Shown one piece after another: positions 63,968-64,000 of a DNA stretch of 64,000 nt. Source of the DNA: Rhizobiaceae bacterium MnEN-MB40S (GTDB taxonomy: Bacteria; Pseudomonadota; Alphaproteobacteria; Rhizobiales; Rhizobiaceae). The notes under the pieces were generated by a model. That model saw only the letters and a list, made by a program, of their open reading frames with translations. It was not told where the DNA came from and did no database searches. Positions within the stretch are counted from its first letter, which is position 1, and the number at the start of each line of letters is the position of its first letter. A program made the position numbers and the translations under genes. Location of the stretch: positions 1 to 64,000 of the forward strand of contig BRLC01000008.1 of assembly GCA_024343425.1 (NCBI GenBank), in the 5' to 3' direction.

Positions 63968-64000
63968 GAAAACCTCTGTCAGGCAAGTGCGCGCCTTGGC

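Overview
The window looks like a chromosomal segment of an alphaproteobacterium, most likely of the Hyphomicrobiales (rhizobia-like). Coding regions are GC-rich, several intergenic stretches are AT-rich, and most gene types are typical of that group: mannosylfructose-phosphate synthase with its phosphatase, several oligopeptide-type ABC transporters, an AraC regulator and EtfB. No tRNA, rRNA or CRISPR array was recognised. Gene decay is heavy: six broken genes or remnants lie in the first 28.5 kb.

Layout. 1-1366: end of etfB, a small alpha/beta-barrel protein and an SDR dehydrogenase, all minus strand. 1643-12050: a patchwork of a frameshifted RTX-repeat protein gene, a sulfotransferase, an IS5-family remnant, an AraC regulator followed by a dead tandem copy, a type I secretion ATPase/HlyD pair, and a decayed methylisocitrate-lyase-like gene. 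12522-28103: a catabolic and uptake block. It holds an oligopeptide-type ABC transporter (two permeases, fused ATPase), a GntR regulator, an alpha/beta hydrolase, a glutamine-synthetase-like ligase, a broken aldehyde dehydrogenase, an mARC-like MOSC protein, two class III aminotransferases flanking a siderophore-interacting flavoprotein, a NylB-like serine hydrolase and the solute-binding protein. Four copies of a 17-bp inverted repeat (YGCGATY-N3-GATCGCA) sit 60-110 bp upstream of its plus-strand units, so the block is probably one regulon under the GntR protein. I infer uptake and breakdown of an amide- or hydroxamate-linked diamine compound. A hydroxamate siderophore of the ferrioxamine type is my leading guess; a 6-aminohexanoate-like oligomer is the main alternative.

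28591-44107: two secreted sulfatases, a secreted HAD phosphatase, a membrane-anchored CadC-like/TPR regulator, then a MoxR-DUF58-DUF4381-VWA-VWA/TPR-BatD operon ending near an octaheme cytochrome with HEAT and TPR repeats. 44118-50587: envelope proteins (beta-barrel, DUF2092 protein, Pro/Arg-rich peptidoglycan-binding protein, lipoprotein hydrolase, porin) and an FMN reductase.

50757-59084: a second complete oligopeptide-type ABC transporter (minus strand) with a hairpin after its binding-protein gene, next to a secreted-substrate-type phosphodiesterase family enzyme and a TIM-barrel isomerase. 59440-63967: a mannosylfructose operon (synthase, phosphatase, and an unusual GH32/GH43-like enzyme overlapping the phosphatase), followed by purU.
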